From positions 1 through 13,361 of the forward strand of contig CAJWWH010000042.1 in NCBI GenBank assembly GCA_913048545.1: a stretch of DNA of 13,361 nucleotides, written 5' to 3'. Below, piece after piece: positions 1 to 7,140 of the stretch (position 1 is the stretch's first letter; every line of letters begins with the position of its first letter). The translations under genes were made by a program, and so were the position numbers. The notes beneath the pieces were generated by a model. That model ran no database searches, had not been told where the DNA came from, and saw nothing but the letters and a program-made list of their open reading frames with translations. This DNA comes from an uncultured Opitutia bacterium (lineage in GTDB: Bacteria > Verrucomicrobiota > Verrucomicrobiae > Opitutales > MB11C04).

Positions 1-380
1 GATATCAGGCGGATATTGGTAAAGGTTGGTGGGGTTCCCTCTACCATGAACATGGCAGAAAAATCTTGGCCAAGAACCACGATACAGAGGGAAAAAACCT
101 TAAGCCTGAAAAATGGAATAAGTATGAAATTCTCGCGGTGGATCATCGGATTTGGCTAGCAATCAATGGAAAGATCACCGTGGCACTCCGTGATCCAATT
201 GGAGAACTCGAGGGTCAAATCTCTTTACAGGTTCATGGCGGCATGCCCCAAAAGGTTATTTATCAAGACCTCACTCTGGAAAGAAATCCCCAAGTCAAAA
301 TGCTTGGAATGAATGAAGCCGAATTAAATAAAATTCTAAAACTTGCCCCTAAAGGCTTTATCAAACCAAAAGTAAAATAA
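1..380 (+). CDS. DUF1080 (3-keto-disaccharide hydrolase fold) protein, 3' end only
   Basis: This is the C-terminal 125 or so residues of a gene that begins before the window; the reading frame is open from position 3 and stops with TAA at 378-380. The visible part carries the core of a DUF1080 (PF06439) jelly-roll domain: a YQADIGKGWWGSLYHEHGR segment, then the LKPEKWNKYEI strand, a WLAINGK strand and the closing GQISLQVHGG strand. After the domain comes a tail rich in Lys and Pro. Family members are mostly exported and are linked to cleavage of 3-keto-glycosides. An internal TTG at 66 is not a likely start, because the domain clearly continues upstream of it. The gene ends 45 nt before the large propeller gene, so the two are probably co-transcribed. 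Family assignment is firm; the substrate is unknown. Confidence 0.85.
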   Translation, partial: YQADIGKGWWGSLYHEHGRKILAKNHDTEGKNLKPEKWNKYEILAVDHRIWLAINGKITVALRDPIGELEGQISLQVHGGMPQKVIYQDLTLERNPQVKMLGMNEAELNKILKLAPKGFIKPKVK

Positions 381-410
381 TTCATACCCTTTCGTTAAAA
401 AAATATTCCT

Positions 411-416
411 AAGGAG
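411..416 (+). promoter_or_regulatory. Strong Shine-Dalgarno site of the 861-aa gene
   Basis: AAGGAG lies 9 nt before the ATG at 426. It is the only textbook ribosome-binding site I can see in this window; most other starts here have weak or no Shine-Dalgarno match. It fixes the start of the large propeller gene and may set expression of the coupled sulfatase downstream. Confidence 0.7.
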
Positions 417-425
417 TATGGTTAT

Positions 426-3011
426 ATGAAAAAAACTCTTTTTTTAATGATCCTTGGAGTCTTACACTTTTCGGCAAAGGCTCAATCAAATGAAACGGGT
501 TTTCCCAAATGGAATGCACCCGCCGGCAAAGCAGAAATCGTATTTGGAACGGTTAAAGGACAAGAACAAGTTGTACAAATGTCGGGCACCCGCAAGATTG
601 CCGGTATCTACCCTCACCTAACGACCTACTCGCAAAGCCGTAAAGATGGAAAGTTTTTTAAAGGCGGACATCAGGAATGCGGGATTGGAGGCATCATCCC
701 TTGGGCCGATAAATTATGGATGATCACCTATGCACCCCATAAGCCTAGAGGATCGGATCATAAGCTCTATTCTATAGACAAGAATATGACCATGACCATC
801 CATGCTGAAAGTGTGGGAGGAACACCGGCAGCCCGTATGATTCACGAGGAATCCAAGCAATTGTTTATTGGACATTATGTGATCGATGCCAGGGGAAAAG
901 TCCGTGCGATTAGCCCATCCAAAATGCCCGCCCGGGTCACTGCATTCATGCGGCACCTCAAGGATCCGGAGAACTATGTATACCTCTACGATATGGAAAA
1001 TATGTTCTATGAGGTAAATGTACATACCTTGGAATTTAAAAAACTCTTTCATGACCCCATTCCCGGATATCACGGTAAAGGCGGGTTCACATCACAGGGA
1101 AAAGTAGTGGTCAGTAATAACGGTGAAGCGATGAGTGACCATTTAGATAAGCCTGATCTCTGGGAGGTATCCAAGGACTACACCCAAAAAAACTCCGAAG
1201 ATCGCGGGTGTCTTGCCACTTATGATGGTAAAAAATGGGAAGTGATTGAACGCAGACAATACACCGAAGTCATTGGCCCTCAAGGCGTGCATCCGACTTC
1301 GAAAGGTAAAAACGATCCTGTCTGGGCCATCGGCTGGGATAAAAGGTCTCTTCGTTTACAGGTGATGGAAAATGGAAAGTTCACCACATTTCTCCTCCCC
1401 AAGGGATGCCTGAATAATGATGCGTCCCATGGTTGGTTTACAGAATGGCCAAGAATTCGGGATATCGACCAAAAGGATTTGCTGATGGATATGCATGGCA
1501 TGTTTTTTAACTTCCCCAAAGATTTCAGCTCCCAAAATTGTCGTGGTCTGGAACCGATAGGCTCACATATTCGCTACATACCCGACTTTTGTTTTTGGAA
1601 TGGGAAAGTGGTTCTGGCCACCGATGAGGCAAGTATTCAGGGAAACCCTCTAGTCGGGCAGCCTCAATCAAATCTCTGGTTCGGTGATTTTGAGGACCTT
1701 AAAAGTTGGGGACCACGGAACGCAACAGGATCGATCTACCTGAATGATCGAGTCGAGGGGGATATTCCTTCCGATCCATTCCTGATTAACGGTTTTCCTC
1801 AAAAAATGATCCACTTGGTTTCGGACCGTCCTGTCACTTTCTCTCTGGAGGTGGACCGGAAAGGAAACGGGAAATTTGAAGAATATAAAAAAATCAAGAT
1901 AGATAATTATACATCTCATATATTTCCCAAAGATTTTACAGGTCAATGGATTCGGGTTCTTACCGACATAACCTGCAATGCATCTGTATCCTTTCAATTC
2001 TCTGATAATAGCTATCGCAGTTCGGCTCAAGGAGATAAACTATTTCAATCAATTGCGGATTATGATGAAGCCAATCCTAGCTCTGCCCTACTCTTCCCAA
2101 ATGCTCATAACCGCCACCTTTCCGTCCTCAGTTCAGATGGAAATGCTTACGATTTTGATCATGTAACTTTCCAATTCGATCGTTTAAAAAAAGAACCTAT
2201 TGCCAGCGAATGCATCAGTCCTGAAGCCCTTAAGGGATGGGGGCCCAAGGAACTTGAGAAAACCCTACGCGAATTTCTTACACCTATAATGGAGTTTTCT
2301 GTAGATGAGGCTTCCGTCATTTTAATCAGTAAAGAAAATCGCTCCATTGTTGGACAAAAGGGAAACCATACCGTTCTTCGCCTACCCAAAGGACCATCCC
2401 TTTATGACAAATCCTTTTCTTTTGGTCATCCGAGAATGCACAGGGAAGTTGAATCGGAACGCATGCTCGCCAACATACATGGAACCTTCTACGAAGTTCC
2501 TTTTTGGATTGTGGGACAGGCTCCCCTTTACACTAAAATGCGACCGGTCAGTACTCACAATAAACAAATCTCTGATTTCACCACCTGGAATGGATTGCTG
2601 GTACTGGCAGGACTCAAGTCCAATACTTCCCCATCCACCCGTATATTTAATTCTCCAGACGGAAAAACATCGCTCTGGTTAGGTGGAATCGATGAACTAT
2701 GGGATTTTGGTAAGCCAATAGGAGTTGGCGGTCCCTGGAAAAATACTAGGGTTAAAGCGAATGAATCTTCGGATCCCTACCTGATGACCGGATATGATCA
2801 AAAAACTTTGATCCTAGAATCAGATAAGGATTGTACGATCACAGCCGAAATTGACATCGATCATTGGACAGGATTTCACCCCTACAAAACCTTTGATCTT
2901 GAAGCAGGGAAGAAGATAACCTTTAAATTCCCCGATGAATTCGCCGCCCATTGGATTCGTTTCAAAACGGATAAGGACATTAAATCAACCGCTCAACTCA
3001 TTTACGAATGA
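426..3011 (+). CDS. Large exported beta-propeller protein with internal duplication, function unknown
   Basis: This 861-aa protein has a clear signal peptide (MKKTLFLMILGVLHFSAKAQ). Residues 60-290 contain blade-like repeats, including PWADKLWMITYAPH, GGTPAARMIHEESKQLFIG and PGYHGKGG...VVVSNNGE. These resemble uncharacterised secreted proteins I recall from Planctomycetota and Verrucomicrobiota, but I know no function for them. Residues 296-526 are repeated at 626-857, about 330 residues apart. Matching anchors are LPKG (324/653), MHGMFFNFP and IHGTFYEVP (356/684), PDFCFWNG and SDFTTWNG (386/716), SNLWFGDFEDLKSWG and TSLWLGGIDELWDFG (415/748), and SDPFLINGFPQK and SDPYLMTGYDQK (449/782). Each copy looks like propeller blades followed by a beta-sandwich. 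No catalytic motif is evident. The start is set by AAGGAG at 411. The stop overlaps the sulfatase start (ATGA), implying translational coupling and a shared extracytoplasmic role, perhaps glycan binding. Confidence 0.85.
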   Translation: MKKTLFLMILGVLHFSAKAQSNETGFPKWNAPAGKAEIVFGTVKGQEQVVQMSGTRKIAGIYPHLTTYSQSRKDGKFFKGGHQECGIGGIIPWADKLWMITYAPHKPRGSDHKLYSIDKNMTMTIHAESVGGTPAARMIHEESKQLFIGHYVIDARGKVRAISPSKMPARVTAFMRHLKDPENYVYLYDMENMFYEVNVHTLEFKKLFHDPIPGYHGKGGFTSQGKVVVSNNGEAMSDHLDKPDLWEVSKDYTQKNSEDRGCLATYDGKKWEVIERRQYTEVIGPQGVHPTSKGKNDPVWAIGWDKRSLRLQVMENGKFTTFLLPKGCLNNDASHGWFTEWPRIRDIDQKDLLMDMHGMFFNFPKDFSSQNCRGLEPIGSHIRYIPDFCFWNGKVVLATDEASIQGNPLVGQPQSNLWFGDFEDLKSWGPRNATGSIYLNDRVEGDIPSDPFLINGFPQKMIHLVSDRPVTFSLEVDRKGNGKFEEYKKIKIDNYTSHIFPKDFTGQWIRVLTDITCNASVSFQFSDNSYRSSAQGDKLFQSIADYDEANPSSALLFPNAHNRHLSVLSSDGNAYDFDHVTFQFDRLKKEPIASECISPEALKGWGPKELEKTLREFLTPIMEFSVDEASVILISKENRSIVGQKGNHTVLRLPKGPSLYDKSFSFGHPRMHREVESERMLANIHGTFYEVPFWIVGQAPLYTKMRPVSTHNKQISDFTTWNGLLVLAGLKSNTSPSTRIFNSPDGKTSLWLGGIDELWDFGKPIGVGGPWKNTRVKANESSDPYLMTGYDQKTLILESDKDCTITAEIDIDHWTGFHPYKTFDLEAGKKITFKFPDEFAAHWIRFKTDKDIKSTAQLIYE
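1311..2003 (+). repeat. Internal duplication, copy 1 (coding, protein level)
   Basis: Residues 296-526 of the propeller protein. The similarity to copy 2 is seen at protein level through ordered anchors such as LPKG, HG-F--P, DF--WNG, LW-G---L---G, SDP-L--G--QK and F--WIR--TD. At DNA level the copies have diverged, so the duplication is old and not a recombination-prone repeat. Confidence 0.7.
2301..2996 (+). repeat. Internal duplication, copy 2 (coding, protein level)
   Basis: Residues 626-857 of the propeller protein, colinear with copy 1 and joined to it by about 100 residues (527-625) that do not align well with anything else in the protein. Copy 2 ends at the protein C-terminus. Confidence 0.7.
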
Positions 3012-4432
3012 ATAATAAGATATCCCTCCTCTTTTTCACATTTTTTGCACTGTCAGCATCAGCAAAGCAAAATGTTATATTCATCTTAGCAGACGATATG
3101 AGTCGGGACACCTGGGGTGCATACGGCGGAAAAGACTGCAAGACGCCAAACATCGATCAATTAGCCAGGGATGGAACGCGATTTGATCGTGCCTATTGCA
3201 CAGTGGCCATGTGTGCACCCTTTAGGCAGGAACTTTACAGTGGAAGATCCCCCTGGCGAACCGGCACTCTACCCAATCACTCAAAATCAGTTTCCGGAAC
3301 CAAAAGCATTGTTCATTACCTGAAACCCCTCGGTTACCGGGTTGCCCTGCTCGGAAAATCGCATGTCGGTCCCAGTGAATGCTACCCTTTTGAGAAACTG
3401 GGGGATGTAAGCAAAAAAGTAGACGCGAACCCAGAAACCCTCGAAAAAGCAAAAAGCTTTCTGGATGACTGTAAGAAATCAAAAGATCCATTTTGCCTGT
3501 TCATCGGATCCCATGATTCGCATGCTCCATTTACCACGGGTGATCCTTCCGTATACGATGCCCAAAAGATTACGGTGCCTCCTTACTGGATTGATACACC
3601 CGAATTGAGAGCGGTAATGGTACAATACTACGCCGAAATCACCAATTTTGACCGCTTGGTGGGTATGATGCGAGAGGAACTGGAAAAGAGAAACCTTTGG
3701 GAGAAAACTATCTTTATGGTCTGTAGCGAGCAAGGAACCCAACTCCCCTTTGCCAAGTGGACTTGCTATGATAACGGCTTACATACCGGTCTGGTTGCCC
3801 ACTGGCCCGGACTTACCAAACCAGGATCAGTCATAGATGAATTGGTAACCACCGCAGATATTACCCCAACTCTGGTTGAAGGTTTGGGGGGCAAACTCAA
3901 ACATGGTGCCGTGGATGGAAAAAGCTTCATCAACTTGTTAAAGGGCAAGGATGAATATCTTCATCAATATGTCTACGGTGCTTTTACTAATTGCCGGATT
4001 ATAGATAACCGGGAAAGAATCTACCCAATCCGTTCCATTAGGGATAAAAGATACTCTCTGATCTATAACCCTAACCACTTGGCTATGACTTCGAATGTTA
4101 CTCTTTCTCAGGCTCTCAGCATGATCGAGGATCCCAGTAAAAACCCAAAGGCCTTTACCCCTCCTGCTTCCTGGCTCGCCTTTAAAAACAAAGATCAGAA
4201 AAGTAAAGCACTCGTCAACAAATTACATAATCGTCCCCAATTTGAATTGTACGATTTGCAAAAAGATCCATTTGAAATGAAGAATCAAATGGGCAATGTT
4301 AAATACAAAAAGATTCAAACAAGGCTTCAAAAAGCCCTGCTGGATAAATTAAGCAAGTTAGGCGATTCCAACCCCATTATCACCGAAAAGAATTTTGTGT
4401 TAACCAAGCCGAAGAAAAAAAAGAGTAAATAG
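3008..4432 (+). CDS. Secreted sulfatase (arylsulfatase family) with altered metal-site motif
   Basis: A 474-aa sulfatase (PF00884) with a signal peptide ending near ALSASA-K. It would hydrolyse sulfate esters, or sulfamates, on glycans outside the cytoplasm. Visible active-site parts are the metal-binding D29-D30 in ILADDMS; the formylglycine site C69-A-P-F-R73, which fits CxPxR but has Phe in place of the usual Ser; K117 and H119 in GKSH; H169/H172 in GSHDSHAPF; and K250 in PFAKWTCYD. The motif that is normally Ser-Asp-Asn/His-Gly is S240-E-Q-G243 here. Length is normal for the family, and the C-terminus is a Lys-rich tail. The start ATG overlaps the upstream stop by 4 nt and has no Shine-Dalgarno, so translation is probably coupled to the propeller gene. 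A maturase (FGE or anSME) must be encoded elsewhere. The family is certain; the substrate is unknown. Confidence 0.93.
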   Translation: MNNKISLLFFTFFALSASAKQNVIFILADDMSRDTWGAYGGKDCKTPNIDQLARDGTRFDRAYCTVAMCAPFRQELYSGRSPWRTGTLPNHSKSVSGTKSIVHYLKPLGYRVALLGKSHVGPSECYPFEKLGDVSKKVDANPETLEKAKSFLDDCKKSKDPFCLFIGSHDSHAPFTTGDPSVYDAQKITVPPYWIDTPELRAVMVQYYAEITNFDRLVGMMREELEKRNLWEKTIFMVCSEQGTQLPFAKWTCYDNGLHTGLVAHWPGLTKPGSVIDELVTTADITPTLVEGLGGKLKHGAVDGKSFINLLKGKDEYLHQYVYGAFTNCRIIDNRERIYPIRSIRDKRYSLIYNPNHLAMTSNVTLSQALSMIEDPSKNPKAFTPPASWLAFKNKDQKSKALVNKLHNRPQFELYDLQKDPFEMKNQMGNVKYKKIQTRLQKALLDKLSKLGDSNPIITEKNFVLTKPKKKKSK

Positions 4433-4456
4433 GTTTTCTTGAAATTTAACTTACCA

Positions 4457-5554
4457 ATGACCAGAAACCTCATTTTCTTCCTACCTCTTTTTTTGCTTTT
4501 TCAATCGGCTTTTTGTAAAACAACCGAAGAAGAGGTCAAGTCCAGCAAGATCAAAGAGGAACTTTCGGAATTAGTTACTCAAAAAAAGGTTCCGGGAATG
4601 ATTGCCGCGATCTCTTCGTCCAAAGGCATACTGGCAATGGGTTCATCTGGCATTCGTAAAGTCGGGAACAAGGAGAAACTGACCGAGCATGATCTCGTTC
4701 ATTTGGGATCCTGTACCAAGCCAATGACCGCATTATTGATCGGCATCTTGGTCAATGAAGGTAAACTCTCATGGAAAACTTCATTGACCGATGCCTTACC
4801 CGAACTCAAAACCAGCATCCACCGTCATTATCACACTGTCACCCTTTGGGAATTATTAACCCATCGCGCAGGGGTAGTCGCTAATGCGGAGGACTGGTGG
4901 GCACATGGCGAAATGGAATTGAAAAAAAGACGACTTCTGATCGTGCAAGAAAACCTTAAGAAGACCTCCCGCACAAAGCGCGGATCATATCATTATTCCA
5001 ATATGGGCTATCTTATTGCCAGCTGTATGGCGGAGAAAGTCACTGGCTCGAGCTGGGAATCCTTAATGCACACACGAATATTTGAACCGCTTGGAATGAG
5101 TTCAGCCGGTTTTGGCCCTCCTGGCACAACCGGAAAGAATGATCAACCATGGGGTCATTCTAAACCAAAAAATAAATGGCAACCCCGACAATTCGATAAT
5201 GCCGAAGCACTGGGTCCGGCCGGTCGCGTGCACTGCACGATAGCTGATTGGGCCAAGTTCATTGCAATCCAACTGCCAAATGGAAAAAAAATCGGATTGA
5301 ATAAAAAAGTGTTGGATAAGTTGATTACTCCGATTGGAACTTACGCCGGGGGTTGGATCGTGACCGAGCGCCCGTGGGGCAATGGTGTTGTGCTTACCCA
5401 CACGGGGAGTAACACAATGTGGTACGCTGTCGTATGGATAGCTCCAAATGTGGACCGGGCTTACTTTGTTGCAACTAATTCCCGCGATAATAATTCCCAC
5501 CGGATCTGTGACCAGATGGTCGGGAAACTGATTGAGATCAACCGAACAAATTAA
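4457..5554 (+). CDS. Exported serine hydrolase, class C beta-lactamase fold
   Basis: A 365-aa beta-lactamase/transpeptidase-like protein (PF00144). All three catalytic elements are present: S85-C-T-K88 (SxxK, in LGSCTKPM), Y180-S-N182 (YxN, in HYSNMGY) and H315-T-G317 (in LTHTGSN, the KTG equivalent). A hydrophobic signal peptide (MTRNLIFFLPLFLLFQSAFC) places it outside the cytoplasm. I chose ATG 4457; an in-frame TTG at 4439 would add six residues and has only a weak AGG upstream. The gene follows the sulfatase after 24 nt, so it is probably in the same operon. Relatives act as esterases, D-aminopeptidases or penicillin-binding-protein-like hydrolases. Next to a sulfatase, an esterase that removes acyl groups from glycans is possible, but that is inference. 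Nothing points to antibiotic resistance. Confidence 0.92.
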   Translation: MTRNLIFFLPLFLLFQSAFCKTTEEEVKSSKIKEELSELVTQKKVPGMIAAISSSKGILAMGSSGIRKVGNKEKLTEHDLVHLGSCTKPMTALLIGILVNEGKLSWKTSLTDALPELKTSIHRHYHTVTLWELLTHRAGVVANAEDWWAHGEMELKKRRLLIVQENLKKTSRTKRGSYHYSNMGYLIASCMAEKVTGSSWESLMHTRIFEPLGMSSAGFGPPGTTGKNDQPWGHSKPKNKWQPRQFDNAEALGPAGRVHCTIADWAKFIAIQLPNGKKIGLNKKVLDKLITPIGTYAGGWIVTERPWGNGVVLTHTGSNTMWYAVVWIAPNVDRAYFVATNSRDNNSHRICDQMVGKLIEINRTN

Positions 5555-5622
5555 AATTCGGATCAACTGTGTATGGTCTTCAGTAACTGTTTACGACAGG
5601 AATTCTAGACTCTATTATTTCC

Positions 5623-6228
5623 TCAATAGGATTTAATCCAGTCAACCTGCAACTTGAAAGGACCATCTTTTTTATCGTACATCATAAATTCAATACTTCT
5701 AATTTTACTCCCAAACAGGGGATATTTTTTCTTGGACAAGGGCATTCCCCTCCAACTCGAATCCATCGAACTAAAAGGAATTTTGATCTCCTGCCATCCT
5801 TTTGAGTCACCATCCGTATTGAAGCTACTTCGGTATGATACTGATTTTCCTTCCATACGGACACCCAGCTTAAAAGCACGTCCGTCCCCCTTAAAACGAA
5901 TGTGCAACCCTTCTTTGTTACCCAAACCGAAATCGGTGGGTTTAGTACGGATAGAGGAAAAACCACCTCCATTTGTATTGGTGTTTCCGGAAAAAATTAG
6001 CTTCTTCTTTTTAAATGAAAAACCACCTTCAGAACGACCGCCCATAACGTTGTCATTCACAGTCATCCAGTTTAGGTTAGGATTATCTTCGGTAAAATCA
6101 TAAATTAGGTTTTCCATTTCTTTTTGTTTTTTCTTTTTGTTAATACCCAAAGAGTTAGGGACAACAGCAAGGCATGAAAAGGATAATAGAAAACAGACAA
6201 TTGGGGAAATCGAAGATAAGTTAATCAT
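5623..6228 (-). CDS. CIA30-domain (galactose-binding-like) protein, probably exported
   Basis: A 201-aa protein whose residues 40-200 match the CIA30/NDUFAF1 family (PF08547). The hallmark WMTVNDNVMGGRSEGG is followed by GGGFSSIRT, the LHIRFKGDGRAFKLGVR strand and the W-E-I-PF segment. In mitochondria this domain assists complex I assembly. Bacterial copies with a signal peptide are common in PVC genomes and have no proven role; the fold is that of carbohydrate-binding modules. The N-terminus (residues 1-28) is hydrophobic and looks like a signal peptide, followed by a KKKKQK stretch. If translation began at M38 instead, the protein would be cytoplasmic. The gene converges on the serine hydrolase (68 nt gap, in which I see no clear terminator) and lies 122 nt downstream of the toxin gene. 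It is probably transcribed on its own. Confidence 0.85.
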   Translation of the reverse strand: MINLSSISPIVCFLLSFSCLAVVPNSLGINKKKKQKEMENLIYDFTEDNPNLNWMTVNDNVMGGRSEGGFSFKKKKLIFSGNTNTNGGGFSSIRTKPTDFGLGNKEGLHIRFKGDGRAFKLGVRMEGKSVSYRSSFNTDGDSKGWQEIKIPFSSMDSSWRGMPLSKKKYPLFGSKIRSIEFMMYDKKDGPFKLQVDWIKSY

Positions 6229-6350
6229 TATAATAACCTACGCTCAATGAATATGTAGTCAAGGTAAGCAATCGTACTAATCTATTGCCATGAACGTAAA
6301 TCAGCAAAACGAAAACATTTAATTGATAATATGTATTTACCTAACTTATG

Positions 6351-6737
6351 CTACCAAAGTATCGAAACCGGGTATTTACTTAATACTTCCTCATTCGTTA
6401 AAAGATACATGTCCTCCGCCAATGCGGTTGCTGCCAAAATACGATCAATCGCATCATCGTGGTGATAGGGAAGCTCAGCGAGCCTATAGCAATATTCCCG
6501 TGTCATTCCAATTGATCTGATATTCCAGATTTTAACTTGTTCCTTGACCCACCTTCTCGGTGTGCTTGGCATTTCCAAACTACCGTCATTATATTTTAGG
6601 GATAGTTCCAGGACGGATGCATCACTGAGGTAGAATTCGTTTTCCTGATCTGAAAGAATTTGGCTTGCGTTTGAACTCAGCCTTGCCGGTTCGGATGTTA
6701 GCCAAACAAATGGAAAAGTATCTAATAATACACGCAT
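6351..6737 (-). CDS. VapC-like PIN-domain toxin
   Basis: A 128-aa PIN-domain ribonuclease (PF01850), the toxin of a type II toxin-antitoxin pair that would cut RNA when released from its antitoxin. Features in order are D6 in the N-terminal LLDTFPFVWL strand, E44 in SDASVLELSLKY, H93 and D95 with D98-R99 in HHDDAIDRILAATA, and the final LLTNE strand. These correspond to the acidic Mg2+-binding set of the family, so the enzyme looks intact, and its length is typical. The start codon shares one base with the antitoxin stop (TAATG arrangement), the usual coupled layout with the antitoxin first. The RNA target cannot be read from sequence. Confidence 0.9.
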   Translation of the reverse strand: MRVLLDTFPFVWLTSEPARLSSNASQILSDQENEFYLSDASVLELSLKYNDGSLEMPSTPRRWVKEQVKIWNIRSIGMTREYCYRLAELPYHHDDAIDRILAATALAEDMYLLTNEEVLSKYPVSILW

Positions 6738-6970
6738 TAAAAATATACCACGGTATCACCCACACTACCCGCCACTTCTCGTTTCTCCACCATTTTAAGG
6801 GGTTTAGAAGTAACGGTACCCACATCGGGTCTTTGTTCATTGGGGAGCTGTGTACATGGCACCAAACGGGCAATCGGCTTTTTTCCCCTCGCCAGTACGA
6901 CTTGCTTTCCATCCTCTGCCTGTAAAAGCAATTTTGAAAGATTAGTTTTTGCAAAATGAACTGTATACAT
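6737..6970 (-). CDS. Phd/VapB-like antitoxin
   Basis: A 77-aa antitoxin of the Phd/YefM type (PF02604). The N-terminal half (MYTVHFAKTNLSKLL, then GKQVVLARGKKPIARLVP) is the conserved dimerising, DNA-binding region. The C-terminal 25-30 residues, which normally wrap around and inhibit the toxin, end in VGDTVVYF and do not look like the usual tail of this family. The gene precedes the PIN toxin with a one-base overlap. No Shine-Dalgarno is visible. The 26-bp AT-rich palindrome immediately upstream is a good candidate operator for autoregulation. The pair identity is convincing from the N-terminal motif and the arrangement together. Confidence 0.87.
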   Translation of the reverse strand: MYTVHFAKTNLSKLLLQAEDGKQVVLARGKKPIARLVPCTQLPNEQRPDVGTVTSKPLKMVEKREVAGSVGDTVVYF

Positions 6971-6974
6971 TTAG

Positions 6975-7000
6975 CTAAGTTATTAATATTATTAGCTTAG
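6975..7000. promoter_or_regulatory. Imperfect AT-rich palindrome, candidate antitoxin operator
   Basis: A 26-bp inverted repeat with outer arms CTAAG/CTTAG and a central TAATATTA; 22 of 26 positions are self-complementary. It ends 5 bp before the antitoxin start codon, where binding would block transcription or translation of the pair. Phd/VapB antitoxins, alone or with toxin, usually bind such palindromes in their own promoters. The operator role is inferred from position and symmetry. Confidence 0.5.
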
Positions 7001-7080
7001 TCAAATATATTTCACTTGTTTTATACTCTCTTTTATTAACTTGTTCATTGGGTGAAATTTGGATTTTTCAACATGTTGTC

Positions 7081-7112
7081 TTGCCAATTTTAAGATAGTT
7101 TAAGTAATTTTG
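7081..7112 (+). promoter_or_regulatory. Possible promoter of the oxidoreductase operon
   Basis: TTG at 7081 and TAATTTTG at 7105-7112 are separated by 21 bp. This resembles the TTTG/TAnnTTTG promoter form known from Bacteroidota more than the classic -35/-10 pair, although TTGCCA could also serve as a -35. It sits about 30 bp before the first gene of the run, in AT-rich DNA where chance matches are easy. Confidence 0.2.
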
Positions 7113-7134
7113 AAGGGTCTCGGATAATCCCTTC
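7112..7134 (+). promoter_or_regulatory. Small inverted repeat before the oxidoreductase start
   Basis: GAAGGG (7112-7117) and CCCTTC (7129-7134) form a 6-bp stem with an 11-nt loop, ending 6 nt before the ATG. No Shine-Dalgarno stands apart from it. It could be an operator or a leader hairpin, but the stem is short and could be chance. Confidence 0.25.
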
Positions 7135-7140
7135 TTAAAA

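Noticed and set aside
5102..5566. 154-aa minus-strand open frame opposite the serine hydrolase
   Set aside because: The plus-strand frame carries all three catalytic motifs; this one has no domain-like pattern.
5555..5622. Terminator between the convergent serine hydrolase and CIA30 genes
   Set aside because: Only very short inverted repeats (for example CAG/CTG) and no T run after a stem were found.
5654..6103. 149-aa plus-strand open frame opposite the CIA30 gene
   Set aside because: It is antisense to a gene with a clear family motif and shows no recognisable domain, so it is a shadow frame.
6226..6260. TATAAT-like sequence and TTGACT upstream of the CIA30 gene on the minus strand
   Set aside because: The TATAAT overlaps the start codon, and the 24-bp spacing to TTGACT is too long for a usual promoter.
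6229..6350. Small gene or RNA between the toxin and CIA30 genes
   Set aside because: No convincing start with a ribosome site, no stable stem with flanking T run and no repeat; it looks like an ordinary AT-rich spacer.
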